The notes under the pieces were generated by a model, which saw only the letters and a list, made by a program, of their open reading frames with translations, was not told the DNA's origin and did not search any database. 64,000 nt of DNA. It comes from Porphyra umbilicalis (lineage: Eukaryota; Rhodophyta; Bangiophyceae; Bangiales; Bangiaceae). Positions 32,849 through 43,448 of the stretch are shown here, piece after piece. The DNA lies in assembly GCA_002049455.2 (NCBI GenBank), contig KV918830.1, positions 62,001 to 126,000 of the forward strand. Direction: 5' to 3'. Position numbers and translations under genes: made by a program. Position 1 is the first letter of the stretch; every line of letters begins with the position of its first letter.

Positions 32849-34129
32849 TAGATGCAAAGAACCGACGGGCTCGTTTACTTGTGAGTGTTGAATCGCCACT
32901 CTGCGGGGCATGAAAAGAGCTTCCTGAGCACCAACTGCATTCCAGGCGTCCGTCCGACACGCGCTCAGCGCTGGAGCGGCCCGCAGAACAAACATGGGCC
33001 ACAAAAGCAAGCACAGGCGGCCAGCGCAGCCGCTGACGCAGCCGCCACCCGCCGCCTGCAAACGGGCGGCATGGAGGCACACCGCCCTCAGCCCGGCCCC
33101 GCGCCCAACCACACCCAACGACGCAACCCGCCAGTCCTTCGTGGGAGGCACATACACCACCCAAATGGGCGACTCGCGCTGCCACCGGACGCCACACCGC
33201 AGACGCCGCACCCGTCCCGCCCCCCACCAGCCTACTACACAAAATTGCACGAACCGCGTCAGATGAAAATGCGGGCCCCGCGCGACAGCCGCCCCACGCC
33301 ACCGGCCATTCGCATTCGCCGAGCAGCCGCCAGTCGTCGCGGTGCCCGTGCAGAGCGAAACGGTCGACAGTGCGCATTGACAGCGGCGGCGGCGGCAGAG
33401 GCGAGGGTGCGCCAGCGAGGTTCGCGGACCACGCCAGCCGCCAAGCTGGAGCCGACCGCTCGGCCTGGTGGCGAATGTGGCTATGGCTCGCGGCTGTCCG
33501 CCGGACCGTGCCGGCGCTGACACGGCCGCCTTCATTCCCAGCCCGCTCGCGCCACAGCGGGCACTGCCGCCGACCATGCCACCCCACACAGAGACGCGTG
33601 CCCGCTGTCGAGGCGGCGGCGGCACCGGTCCCCACCGAGTCCCGTCACGCCCCGGTCCGCCACGTCCATTGACCCCCCGGTCAGCCCCAGCGTCGCGGGC
33701 GGGCGCGCCGATGTGTCCACGTGGCGCCGTCGACAGCCGCCCCATCCTTACCAAATGCACACGCAAACTTCATTGTTCACGGTGCACGTGACGGTCGAAT
33801 AGGCTGGCCCCTGCGTCAGATACGACCCGAGCTCAGAGTCAGAAAGCGACAGACGGTAATTTTCTGATATGGTAAGCAGCACTACCATCTGGTAACTAGA
33901 TCCTTATATGTCGTGCAACTTCGACTAAATCTAGCCGCATCATTTGACAGATGTCTCTACGTCAGGTGTCGTCATCATTACAAACCTTGGGAGCCCGGTC
34001 ACATGGTAGCGATTCGATTGCGCACCGCATGCTGTCACGAAGTGGGCCACACACCCGACAAGGCATGGCGCACTCATCTCGCACGCATCGACCTCCGATC
34101 GCGTCTGGCAGGCAATCGCGTCTGTCTCT
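32849..34129. other. GC-rich intergenic DNA, no supported gene
   Basis: Positions 32900-33780 are GC rich and open on both strands for up to 427 codons, but the translations are dominated by Ala, Arg, Pro, Gly and Cys and show no domain. From 33790 the composition drops and stops appear in all frames. I regard the long frames here as composition artefacts. Confidence 0.45.
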
Positions 34130-34745
34130 GTTGCTGTCAGTGTCTGTGCATCCTTCACGGTTGCGCTGGACCTGTGCTCGTGCTGGTGCGCGGGGCGCAG
34201 TGTTACGGTCGGCTGCCGTCACTTCTCCCTGCGGGGCGGAGCTGGTCGCTGCTGTATTGCCACGCTCTGGCTACATGCCCGGCTGCGTGGTTCTCTTTAC
34301 CACGGTATGACTGCACCTCGATCTTGTGACTTGGTTTTTCGCGTGTTGGTGGTACGGTCTGATTTGGTACACGAGGGGGAAGGGCATACTCTGGATGGGC
34401 GTCGAGGCACGCGGAGCACTGTAGTCTAACTTTGAAACTCCCATTCTCTTTGCTGCCTTGTCATGTACTGTGCCTGTGCTGGTGTGCGCGGCGCAGTGGT
34501 ATACTCGGCGGCCGACACTGTTGGCTGCGGGGCGGGGCTGCTCGCTGTTGGTGTTGTTGGTGTGCCTCACTCTGGCTACAAGCCCCGCCGCGTCGTTTTG
34601 TGCTTCAACGGTATGACTGCACCTCGATCTTGTGACTTGGTTTTTCGCGTGTTGGTGGAATGGTCTGATTTGGTACTCGAGGGGCAGAGGCATACTCTTG
34701 ATGGGCGTCGAGGCACGCGGAGCACTGTAGCCTAACGTTGAAGCT
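34130..34745 (+). repeat. two-copy tandem duplication of about 306 bp
   Basis: Copies at about 34130-34435 and 34440-34745. The element GGTATGACTGCACCTCGATC starts at 34304 and again at 34610, a spacing of 306 bp. More than 100 bp after it is nearly identical in both copies, to GCACGCGGAGCACTGTAG; the first half is more diverged. It ends less than 70 bp upstream of the ATG at 34813, so it probably makes up the promoter region of that gene. Confidence 0.8.
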
Positions 34746-34812
34746 CCCTTGCTTTTGCTGCCCTTTCGTGTGCAACACCGATTGTGCGACTGCATTGGCC
34801 TTTTCTTCGTAG

Positions 34813-37434
34813 ATGGGCGGCAACAAGCGCAAGCCGCGCACTAAGCGCACCGTCGACAACGCCGGCGACTGTGCACCGGCTACAGGTTCTTCCAATGTCC
34901 CATCCTCTCCGCGCTCCGAGCGCGCCAGGCTGGCCAAATTGGCGTCGGACGGACGCCCTGGCGGCGCTGCCGCCAACGAACGGGCCTCACGGCAACACAG
35001 CAGCGCTGGGACTCGGGCTGTCTCGAAGCCCTCGGCGCCTGCCCGCAGCCCAATGCACGAAGCCATCGCCGCGGCTGAGGCGATAGTTGCGGCGGACAAG
35101 GCCGACCTCTAGCGACGCTTGGCCGCTGAAGAAGACAAGCTCCGAGCCGTCGCGGGCGACAGGTAGCCCTCGCGACGGCTAGCCAAGAAGGGGTGGCGCC
35201 GCCAAACCGCCAACGAAGCAGCCAGCGGCGGGGAGCACAGCACCGACAAAGCCGCGGCCGGGAGGAAACGCGAGCGTGAAGCTCCGGCAGGCGGCAAGGC
35301 CGCGGACGACCAGGAGGCGGCAGAGGTGGTTGTGCGCGGCGCCGCGCCCGCGCGCATGGCCGCCGACAAGCACGAGTCGGCGGCGGCGCACAAGCGCAAG
35401 GCCGCCGCCGACCGCAAGACCGCCGACGAGCAGGAAGCGGCGGCGGCGCTGGAGCGCAAGGCCGCCGCCGACCGCAAGGCCGCCGACGAGCAGGAGGCGG
35501 CGGCGGCGCTGGAGCTCAAGGCCGCCGCTGACCGCAAGGCCGCCGACGAGCAGGAGGCGGCGGCGGCGCTGGAGCACAAGGCCGCCGCCGACCGCAAGGC
35601 CGCCGACGAGCAGGAGGCGGCGGCGGCGCTGGAGGACAAGGCCGCCGCCGACCGCAAGGCCGCCGACGAGCAGGTGGCGGCGGCGGCGCTCGCGCGCAAG
35701 GCCGCGGCCGACCACACGTCCGCCGACGAGCTGGAGGCGGCGGAGGCGCTCGAGCTAACAGCGGCGGCCGAGCGTCAGGCTGGGGAAGAAGAGAAGGCAG
35801 CGGCCCTGCACCCACAGAGGTCGGTGGCGGACGACGCGGCCGCTGCTGAGCTCAGCACGGCCGCCCGAAAAGCCGGTCAAACGGTCTGGAGCGGCGCATG
35901 TCGTGGGCCGCCGGCGGTCCCTGACGGCAGTGCCTGGCACCCGCACGCTGGCGGTGGCCCTCAATCCGAGCTGCCTGGGTCCCGCTACGGGGCCTCTTCG
36001 GACGCTACAGCAGCGCCGTCACCGCCGGCGCCGCTTCACCGGGCTGCCGGCAACGATTTGCCTGTGGGCGGAGGGGCGGGCGCTGCAGCCCGGGCGAGCC
36101 CCCCGGCCGTCCCTGTCATCGCTCCTGTCTCCGAGACCCCGGAAAACAACCGGGCTCGGCAGTTTGCGTACGTGGGTGCCGTCTTCGACGCCACTCCCCG
36201 CTACCAACTGATCTCCGTACTCGTCAAGGCCGACGTTTGGCCGTACTTCTTGATCAACTTTGCGGCTGGTCGCTCGGTCCACTCGCCACCGGCGACCAAG
36301 ATGGGGCTGGAGCCGTGGTTCCTGGACGTTTTGCGTGACGCGCTGCCGGCGGGCATCAACGAGGAGATCCGGCAGGTGGGTCCGTTCCTCATCTCCAACT
36401 TGCTCACCGTCATCCACCTCCTGTACGCCAAGTTCTACCATGAGCTGCCGGACTCGGCGGCTCCTGATTCTACCGTTGTAGCTCTGCTGGGTGTCCCCAA
36501 GTCGTCGCCATCTGCGGTCCCTGGGGCGGCGAGCGTCAAGACCGCCTCTACGGTCACACCGTCCTCGGCAAGCCAGGTCGCGCCACCACCAATCACGCCG
36601 GCTGCTGCCCCTACTCTTAAGAGGGGAGGAGGCGGCATCGCCGCGGAGCGCTCACCCCGGAAAAGCGTTCGTCAAGGCAGCGGCGCCAAGAAGGAGGCAG
36701 TCGTCAACAAGGTCTACGCGAACAAGCAAGACCCTACCTGGAGGCGGATGATGGTCGCCGTGCGCATCCTCATGGAGGAGTACGACGCGGAGCAAGACAT
36801 CTGGTCCGACTTGGACAACATCCGCCCCGATGTCATCTCCGAGACAAGAAAGAACATCAGCGCGGAGTCGCTGCGTATAATGCTGTCTTCCTTTCGCTGG
36901 GGGGGGTACGGTAAGCCGGAGGACCGGGTTTACGACAAGCTTTGCCAAGTGGCCATGGGCAAGCCCGGCGTCGACAACAAGGATAAGGCACGCGTATACA
37001 TCCTGCGCCTATGGGACGTTGCGTGGGCGGACCCCGACTGGAACGACAAGGAGGCCAAGCGGGAGGTCACAACGACGGCGGCTGGCAAGAAGAAGCCGTC
37101 TGTACGCGTGCCATGGCAGCTGTGGCTGGACGAGCTGCTTGCCTTTGTCCCAAAGCTGGACAAAATCCGCGCTATCAAGGCTGGGACCGCCGCCGACCGA
37201 AGCAATCGTCGCAATGACGATGTGCCTGCGCCGCCGGGCGTGGGCGCCGACGTTGGTGACAAGCGAGGTGGTGGTTGGCGTAAAAAGAATGGCGGAGGCG
37301 AGCGCGGAGAGCAAGGAGTTGGCGAGAAAGAACAACAGAGTGGTGTCAAAGACGCGGGGCGGGAGAGTGGCAATCTTGAAGGGCAGGGGGGTGGCGCGGG
37401 CCAAGAGCCAGTTGGTGGCGCCGATGAAGATTAG
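34813..37434 (+). CDS. unrecognised repeat-rich protein with two in-frame TAG codons
   Basis: One plus-strand frame from ATG 34813 to TAG 37432-37434 (873 codons), interrupted only by TAG at 35110-35112 and 35164-35166. The start is basic ('MGGNKRKPRTKR'). Next come charged helical segments on both sides of the TAGs, then a 20-residue repeat (AAADRKAADEQEAAAALEHK type) predicted to be long alpha-helix or coiled coil. Two folded regions follow. One, at about 36150-36480, has 'FAYVGAVFDATPRYQL' and 'FLISNLLTVIHLLYAKF'. The other, at about 36700-37150, has 'PTWRRMMVAVRILMEEYD' and 'ARVYILRLWDVAWADPDW'. A charged Gly-rich tail ends in DED. I recognise neither domain. The gene is intact apart from the TAGs. 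Alternatives are a start downstream of 35166 (giving up to about 755 codons), a pseudogene, or TAG read as an amino acid. Confidence 0.5.
35401..35760 (+). repeat. 60-bp tandem repeat encoding 20-residue helical units
   Basis: Six consecutive 60-bp units (GCCGCCGACCGCAAGGCC core) encode AAADRKAADEQEAAAALEHK with small changes mainly at residues 18-20. The alternation of Ala with Lys/Arg and Glu/Asp favours a continuous single alpha-helix. Confidence 0.85.
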
Positions 37435-37858
37435 TCAAGAAGCACGGGTAGTAGGTAGGGTAGGAACGTATGTGCTCTACAACGTGGTTGCTTTGGAATA
37501 CATGGCCCTCACCTGCCCGCTGCCCTTGGCGCGAGCTGTCACACCGTCGGCGGGCCCTCACCTCCGCCGCGGACCCCCACCCTCGACGGTAGCCGCCGGC
37601 CCAGCCGCAGGCCGAGGCCGCCGCCGCTGGCCGGCGCCACCGACGATGACAGCGCCGGTGGCTCCCGCCCCCGCCGGTAGCCCGTGCTCCCGCCGGCGGC
37701 CGCAGACCGCGCCGGCGACCTCCGCCCCCGCTGCTGGTCCCCGCCCACTCCCGGCGCAGGCTCTCGCCTCCACGGGCAGCCTCCTCCGCGATGCCGACCA
37801 GCCCATCGACTTTGGGACCGGCGGTAAATGTCGCAGTAGGTCTCCGTCTCTCGCCAAC
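37435..37858. other. GC-rich spacer before the copia insertion
   Basis: 424 bp between the end of the 34813-37434 gene and the copia element. Plus-strand frames are open but Pro/Ala rich without motifs. The last five bases, CCAAC at 37854-37858, are the left copy of the copia target duplication. Confidence 0.5.
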
Positions 37859-38231
37859 TGTGAAGTCGGTGTGGTCAAGTGGGTGCGTTGCTTTACTATG
37901 GCAGAGGTCCTGGGCCGTGTCCAGCCACCTAATGTACCCCAGGCGGCCCCACGACAGGTCGTCGGGAAGCCCGCTCTCGGAGCACACCCACGTGCCTCAG
38001 TTCTCAGTGCGCGCGGGCCGCGGCGCACCTCCCAGAACGGGGCATGCACCTCCCCACACAAGTCCCCCCCCCCGAGCTCACCCCAGCAGAGTTTGTCCAC
38101 TACGAGACCAACAAATCAAGTACACACAAGTACAAAACATACAACGAGTGCATAGGTAAATACCCAGAATTGAGTCCCAATGCTCAACCGGGTAAGTACC
38201 GACAAATCGAATTGCTGAGCCATGCTCAACA
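37859..38231 (-). repeat. copia 3' LTR
   Basis: 373-bp LTR, downstream copy on the coding strand, preceded on the plus strand by host CCAAC. It matches 43449-43821 without length change. Confidence 0.92.
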
Positions 38232-38239
38232 CTCCCCCC
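38232..38239 (-). other. copia polypurine tract
   Basis: On the coding strand GGGGGGAG directly abuts the 3' LTR, the expected place and composition for the plus-strand primer. Confidence 0.75.
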
Positions 38240-38379
38240 AATTACATTGTGACGGTTCCGGAGTCCGGATGCAAGGTGGCCCGGCTTCCGGCTTACAGCT
38301 TGATTTGGCTTCCCGATCGCCGCTGCTCGGGCCCGGGCTGTAGCAGCACAGTCCACCTCGGGGAGCCATATCAGTTTTG

Positions 38380-39008
38380 GGCTGTACTGATACAGAACCC
38401 CCCCCTCCCCGACTTGGCCGCAAAACGCGATGTGGGCCAAGAAAACCGCCCACCGCCAAGTCGACAACCGCCGACTCGGACAGGATCAGAGCACCCGCCA
38501 GCCGACCGCCAGGCCGCCGCAAGCCGCCCAACCGCCGCAAAGTCGACGCAAACCGCCGACTTGGTAGAGACGCATGAAGCTGGGCTGTATCAGTACAGCC
38601 CTCCCCCTGCCACTTCAAACAAAAACAATGTCCGCCAAGTCCGCCCCGGTCGACGCGGACAGCATCGGAGAAGCCCTTAGCCGACCACCCGACCGCCGCA
38701 GGCCACCCAGTCGGCGTAAAGGCGACGCAAACCGCTGCCTTCGTAGCGATGCAGGGGCCTCGAGCTGTATCAGTACAGCCGTAACGGCTACCGCCCAGCC
38801 GAAAATCGAATTGACGCGGTCGTCCAATGTTGATCGGATCGTCCGACGAAACGTTCGGTAGACATCGATTCGATCGGCCGCCCCCGACTCGATCGGCGAA
38901 AACTCGACTTGATCGACAAATTTCGGCACGAATCCGACTCGGGCTGTATCAGTACAGCCCGCCGACAATCGGATCCCGATTCCGAGGAGGGCTGTACTGA
39001 TACAGCCC
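38380..39008 (-). repeat. five copies of a palindromic 20-bp motif in the copia 3' region
   Basis: GGGCTGTATCAGTACAGCCC or its complement occurs at 38582-38601, 38941-38960 and 38989-39008. Shorter versions are at 38380-38395 and 38763-38780. Each can fold into an 8-bp stem with a 4-nt loop. Both orientations occur, which for a palindrome changes only the loop. The sequence between copies is not conserved, so the motif is maintained or spread specifically. Confidence 0.85.
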
Positions 39009-39107
39009 AGCCCCCGACTTCGCCGCAAACCGCCAAATCGACCCGCAGCCGTTCCGGGCCGCCGACACCGCCACTCCGCCGCCAACCGCCGCCCCCCCCG
39101 AGGGGGT

Positions 39108-42100
39108 TCAGCACTGTGGCGCAGGACGAAGGGCCCGCGTGCCGCTACTCCCCGAAGTGCCCAGATCCGAGCCAACGCCGATGACGCCCCGGAATGTGGT
39201 GAACGCCGGGGCCGGCAGCGGCTTCGTCATGCCATCTGCCGGCATGTCTGCGCTGGGAAGAAAGTAGAACGCAACCTCCCCACGCGCGACGTAGTCGCGC
39301 ACCATGTGGTACGCAACGTCTACGTGCTTGGTACGCCCGGTGGCTTCGGGATTGTTGACCAAAGCGAGGCATGCCTGGTTGTCCTCCCCCAGGGGCACGG
39401 CGTCCCCTTCGACGCCCAGCTCCGACAGAAGTTTGCGCAGCCACAGCGCCTTCTTGGTCGCCATAGCGGCGGCGACGTACTCGAACTCGGCCGTTGACGT
39501 CGCCACGGTCGACTGGCGCGTGCTCGTCCACGATATCGGCCCGCCATTGAGGGTGAAGACAAAGCCCGTCGTCGACCGACGAGCGTCAATATCGCCTGCC
39601 CATTCTGCGTCAACGTACCCTTGGAGAGGCTTGTCGTCGCCGTACACGACCCCTAGGCGCGTAGCCCCGCGAAGATATCGGAGCACCCCCTTGGCCGCGC
39701 GCATGTGGTCCTCCTCGAAGCATGACATGTAGCGGGACAGCACGCCTACGGCAAAGGCAATGTCCGGCCTCGTCGTCGTGGAGAGGTACAGCAACGAGCC
39801 AACAAGCTCGGCGTACCGGTTGCCCTCGGGCAGTAGATTCTCCCCCGTCTTGGAAAGCTTGGCACCTGACACCATGGGCGTCTTGTTAGGCGCAGACTTG
39901 TCCATCTGGAAAGCCTCAAGCAGGGAACTGACATGCCCCGGATTGCTCAGGGTGATCACCTTGGCAGCCCGATCGCGCATGACCTTCATGCCAATGAAGT
40001 CCTTGACCTCACCCATGTCGCGCACGTCGAAAGACGCCGACACCGAGGCCTTGACCATCTGAACCCCTTCGAGGCTTTTTCCAGCCACAATGAAATCGTC
40101 CACGTAGACGAGGATGTACACAAGCCCGTGCACAGGGTGGCTCCACGTGTAGAGGCACGGGTCCGCCTTGGACGGGACCGCTCCGATGGCATTGAGCTCT
40201 TTGTTAAGCTTGATGCCCCACAATCGTCCCGCCTGTTTGGTCCTATAGAGAGCCAGGTTCAGACGGCGGACATCACCTTCCTCTCCCGGCTCGGCTCCGA
40301 CCGGAAGCTTGATGTACATCTCCTTGTCCATCTTTGCGTTGAGGAAGGCCGTCTTCACATCCACGTGGTGAACTTCCCAGTCCTTGGCCGCCGCCACCGC
40401 GAAGAGCGCGCGTGTCGTGGCCGAGCTCGGCACTGGTGCCCATGTCTCATCAAAGTCGCGCCCCGGCACTTGGTTGAAGCCCTGCGCCACCAGTCGCGCC
40501 TTGTACCGAGTCATGTTGCCCTCAGCATCGTGCTTGATGTCGTACACGTACCGCGTTTTGACAGCCTTACGCTTGTTGCTGCTCCTGGTATTGGACCAGG
40601 TGCCAAGCTTCTTGTGTGCGAGGTACTCTTCTTTCTCAGCCGCCTTCCAACGCGGCCAGTCCGATCGCGCACGCGCCTCCTTCGCATTGGCTGGCGCCTT
40701 GGTCAGGTCCCATCCCGACGGATCTCCGCCCTTGGGTCCTTCTGCAGCGTATGCCTTCGGGTTACGCTCCCACCAGGTAACCTTGGGTGCCGGCTTGCGC
40801 TTCGACCGCCGGAGTGCTTGCACCCCGTCGTCACCACTCTCTGTGGTGCAGCCAGGCAGCTTACCGTGTCCATCATGATCCGCCGCGTCCTCGCCGGCGT
40901 CATTGTCATCGCGGTCTTCTGCGTCGAGTCCGGAAGCCTCGTCCGGCTCAACGTCGCTCTCTGACGACTGATGCGACGCATACTCGTCACCGCTTGCGGC
41001 CTCCGATTCCAGCATGTCCATGGCGCCGTCCTCCTTGTCACCATCCGTCTGACTGGTCAGGAAAGGGGTAGAAGCAAGGCCAGGGACAGATGTCTTCTTG
41101 ATGGCTTTGCTTGAGGTCTCCTCCATGAGCACATCTCGGCGCTCAAAGACCTTTTTTGAGCCATCCTCTAGGATGCGGTAGGCCTTGCCACCAACAGTGT
41201 AGCCGACAAAACGGGCGACGTCGGTCCTGGGTTCCAGCTTTCGCTGCTGCTGCTTGGGCTTCAGAGCCCATGCCCGGCTCCCCCAGACCCGAAATCCCTT
41301 CACGTCGGGGCGTCTCCCCGTGAGGGCTTCCAGCGGTGTCACATCCTGACCCTCCTTGGGGGATCGGTTGAGCACGTGGATGACGGATGACAAAGCCTCA
41401 GCCCACAGCTCCTCTTCCGCTCCGGCGTCCAGAAGAGCCGCACGGACGCGCTCCATGATGTACCGGTTGGCGCGCTCTGCCTTCCCGTTCTGATGCGAAG
41501 AGTACGGCGCCGTCTTCTCGGACGTATTGCCTTTGTCTTCATACCAGGCTTGGAGGTCGCGGCTCACGTACTCCTTGGCGCCATCGTGACGAACCCGCTT
41601 CACCTTGAGCCCAGTCAGGGTCTCTAGCTGCTTGATGCGGGCCTTGAGGACATCCGGAACCATGCCCTTGGACTTGATGGGCGTCGCCGTGATGAACCCA
41701 GTGGAGTCTTCCATCAGAGTCACGAAGTAGACAGAGCCGCCCAGAGACGCCGTCAACGGGCCATCAACGTCCGTGTGAACCAACTCGCACTTGGTGGTGG
41801 TCATTGTCGAGCGATGATGCGGAGAACGCGCCATCTTTCCGTCGACACAAGGCACGCATACCGTACCAGGAACGCGCTTGGCGTCGGCTACCGTCGATGG
41901 AATCCCATCGACCATCCCAACCACACGCTTGAGGTTCTCGAAACCCAAGTGGTTGAACCGGCGGTGCCACAGCTCTGCCTCGCCGTCCATGTGCGTGGAG
42001 GCGGCTCTGGCCGACGCCGTGACCGGAGTCACCTTGAGCACGACGTTCTCCGACTCGTTGACCGAGCCGACGACAGACGCGTTGCTCAAAACTCCGCTCG

Positions 42101-43292
42101 CGAGCACCGCTTCCCCATCACTGAGGATATAGCAGGCGTCGCCAACGAACACCACGGCACCGCCACAGCGGTCGACTGCTCGGACCGACAGAAGGTTGTC
42201 TGTCAGATCCGGCACAAGCATGGCCTCATCGAGGACCATTCGAGCCGTGGTGATTCCCTTCCCCACGTCCATGGACGCGTATCCGTGCCCCTTGATGGGC
42301 ACCTTGTGGCCGTCAGCTAGAGTGACCTTGGCCCCGCTCCCCGTCGTCTTGACGGTGAAACCCGCGTCCTGGGCGGCCATATGGTTGGTCGCACCCGAGT
42401 CCAACACCCAGGTCGAGGACCCGCTGGTGCTCCCGGAAGCATTGCTCTTCCCGGCTTGGCCTGCCGACGCTGCGTAGGCCAATGCGGCGCGGGGAGGTGC
42501 ACCACCTCCACCGCCACCCTCACGACGCCCGCCATTTGGCTTTTTGTTGCCCTTAACGTCGTCGGCCTTCTTCTTGAGACAGTCGCGCTTCATGTGCCCC
42601 TTCTTGTCGCAGTAGTAGCACACGACCGCGCGCTTGTCCCACGGCTTCTTAGAAGCCGTTGCCGCAAATGCTTGCGACTTGACGCCAGTCGCCGAGGACG
42701 ACCGCCCATGGATCCCCCGCTGCTCCACCGTGAGCAGCTTGGCGCTCACGTCAGCGAGGTTGCGCTTCCCGTCCATGTTCTCCAGGACGGTCTTGATCAT
42801 GTCATACTCGGCCGGAAGGCCCGACAGGATCTGCAGGACAAGCGTGTTCTCTTCCACCTGACTTCCCAGCATGGAGAGCTCTTGACGGATGCCCTTGGCG
42901 CGCGACGTGTACTTGATGATGTTCTCGTCGCTGCCCTTCTTGAGTTTGTTCAGCTCATGCATGAGCTGCAGCAGGCGTGCGTTGTCTCGCGCCTCAAAGA
43001 TGTCCTTGAGCGCATCCCACGCCTCCTTGGCCGTACTGACCGCCGTCACCGAATAAAAATGAACCGGCTTGACCGACATCTGGATAGTCGCCAGGGCCGA
43101 CTCGTTCATGAGGTCCCACGCCTCAGCTGAAGCGTCACTCTTGGCACCGCTCCCAGACGCGGGGCGGTCCGTCACAACCGCAGCCCAAACCTTCTCCTTT
43201 ATCATCTGTGCACGGCAGTACACAGCCCAGACCTTGTAGTCGTCGTCCAGCTGCTCGAAGCGAGGGCCAGCGTAGCGGCCGTACTCCGACAT
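39108..43292 (-). CDS. copia Gag-Pol polyprotein
   Basis: 1,394 residues from ATG at 43290-43292 to TGA at 39108-39110, in one frame. Gag (UBN2-like) covers 1-200 and is followed by a CCHC knuckle at Cys225, Cys228, His233 and Cys238. The aspartic protease motif is 'WVLDSGATNHM' with DSG at 298-300. The integrase zinc domain uses His443, His448, Cys479 and Cys482; the catalytic triad is Asp508, Asp570 and Glu606. A linker of about 730-860 is acidic and low complexity. Reverse transcriptase covers about 905-1110 with Asp978 and YVDD at 1063-1066. RNase H has Asp1228, Glu1269 and Asp1325. Domain order protease-integrase-RT-RNase H is diagnostic of Ty1/copia. The frame also runs upstream into the LTR, but ATG 43292 fits the start of Gag. 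All key residues are present. Confidence 0.94.
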   Translation of the reverse strand: MSEYGRYAGPRFEQLDDDYKVWAVYCRAQMIKEKVWAAVVTDRPASGSGAKSDASAEAWDLMNESALATIQMSVKPVHFYSVTAVSTAKEAWDALKDIFEARDNARLLQLMHELNKLKKGSDENIIKYTSRAKGIRQELSMLGSQVEENTLVLQILSGLPAEYDMIKTVLENMDGKRNLADVSAKLLTVEQRGIHGRSSSATGVKSQAFAATASKKPWDKRAVVCYYCDKKGHMKRDCLKKKADDVKGNKKPNGGRREGGGGGGAPPRAALAYAASAGQAGKSNASGSTSGSSTWVLDSGATNHMAAQDAGFTVKTTGSGAKVTLADGHKVPIKGHGYASMDVGKGITTARMVLDEAMLVPDLTDNLLSVRAVDRCGGAVVFVGDACYILSDGEAVLASGVLSNASVVGSVNESENVVLKVTPVTASARAASTHMDGEAELWHRRFNHLGFENLKRVVGMVDGIPSTVADAKRVPGTVCVPCVDGKMARSPHHRSTMTTTKCELVHTDVDGPLTASLGGSVYFVTLMEDSTGFITATPIKSKGMVPDVLKARIKQLETLTGLKVKRVRHDGAKEYVSRDLQAWYEDKGNTSEKTAPYSSHQNGKAERANRYIMERVRAALLDAGAEEELWAEALSSVIHVLNRSPKEGQDVTPLEALTGRRPDVKGFRVWGSRAWALKPKQQQRKLEPRTDVARFVGYTVGGKAYRILEDGSKKVFERRDVLMEETSSKAIKKTSVPGLASTPFLTSQTDGDKEDGAMDMLESEAASGDEYASHQSSESDVEPDEASGLDAEDRDDNDAGEDAADHDGHGKLPGCTTESGDDGVQALRRSKRKPAPKVTWWERNPKAYAAEGPKGGDPSGWDLTKAPANAKEARARSDWPRWKAAEKEEYLAHKKLGTWSNTRSSNKRKAVKTRYVYDIKHDAEGNMTRYKARLVAQGFNQVPGRDFDETWAPVPSSATTRALFAVAAAKDWEVHHVDVKTAFLNAKMDKEMYIKLPVGAEPGEEGDVRRLNLALYRTKQAGRLWGIKLNKELNAIGAVPSKADPCLYTWSHPVHGLVYILVYVDDFIVAGKSLEGVQMVKASVSASFDVRDMGEVKDFIGMKVMRDRAAKVITLSNPGHVSSLLEAFQMDKSAPNKTPMVSGAKLSKTGENLLPEGNRYAELVGSLLYLSTTTRPDIAFAVGVLSRYMSCFEEDHMRAAKGVLRYLRGATRLGVVYGDDKPLQGYVDAEWAGDIDARRSTTGFVFTLNGGPISWTSTRQSTVATSTAEFEYVAAAMATKKALWLRKLLSELGVEGDAVPLGEDNQACLALVNNPEATGRTKHVDVAYHMVRDYVARGEVAFYFLPSADMPADGMTKPLPAPAFTTFRGVIGVGSDLGTSGSSGTRALRPAPQC

Positions 43293-43434
43293 GACGATGA
43301 CAACCGCGCCAGCAGGCGCGGCACTGACGACGTGAGAGGCTATACCCGCCTGCCCGACGCCGGAACACACGGCAACCCAACCAAGGTCGTCCCGCCAACA
43401 ACGGCACGGAAGACGACGATGACCACCAGCGACA

Positions 43435-43448
43435 CTGGGCCCATAACC
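43435..43448 (-). other. copia primer site matching the tRNA-iMet anticodon arm
   Basis: The plus strand reads CTGGGCCCATAACC immediately before the LTR. This equals the anticodon-arm sequence of eukaryotic initiator tRNA-Met, so the coding strand (GGTTATGGGCCCAG) can pair with the 3' end of a 5' half of that tRNA. Drosophila copia is known to prime in this way. The site does not match the usual tRNA 3' CCA end. Confidence 0.8.

Noticed and set aside
32483..33766. 427-codon minus-strand frame
   Set aside because: It overlaps the better-supported plus-strand exon at 32500-32848 and is Cys/Arg/Gly rich without a domain.
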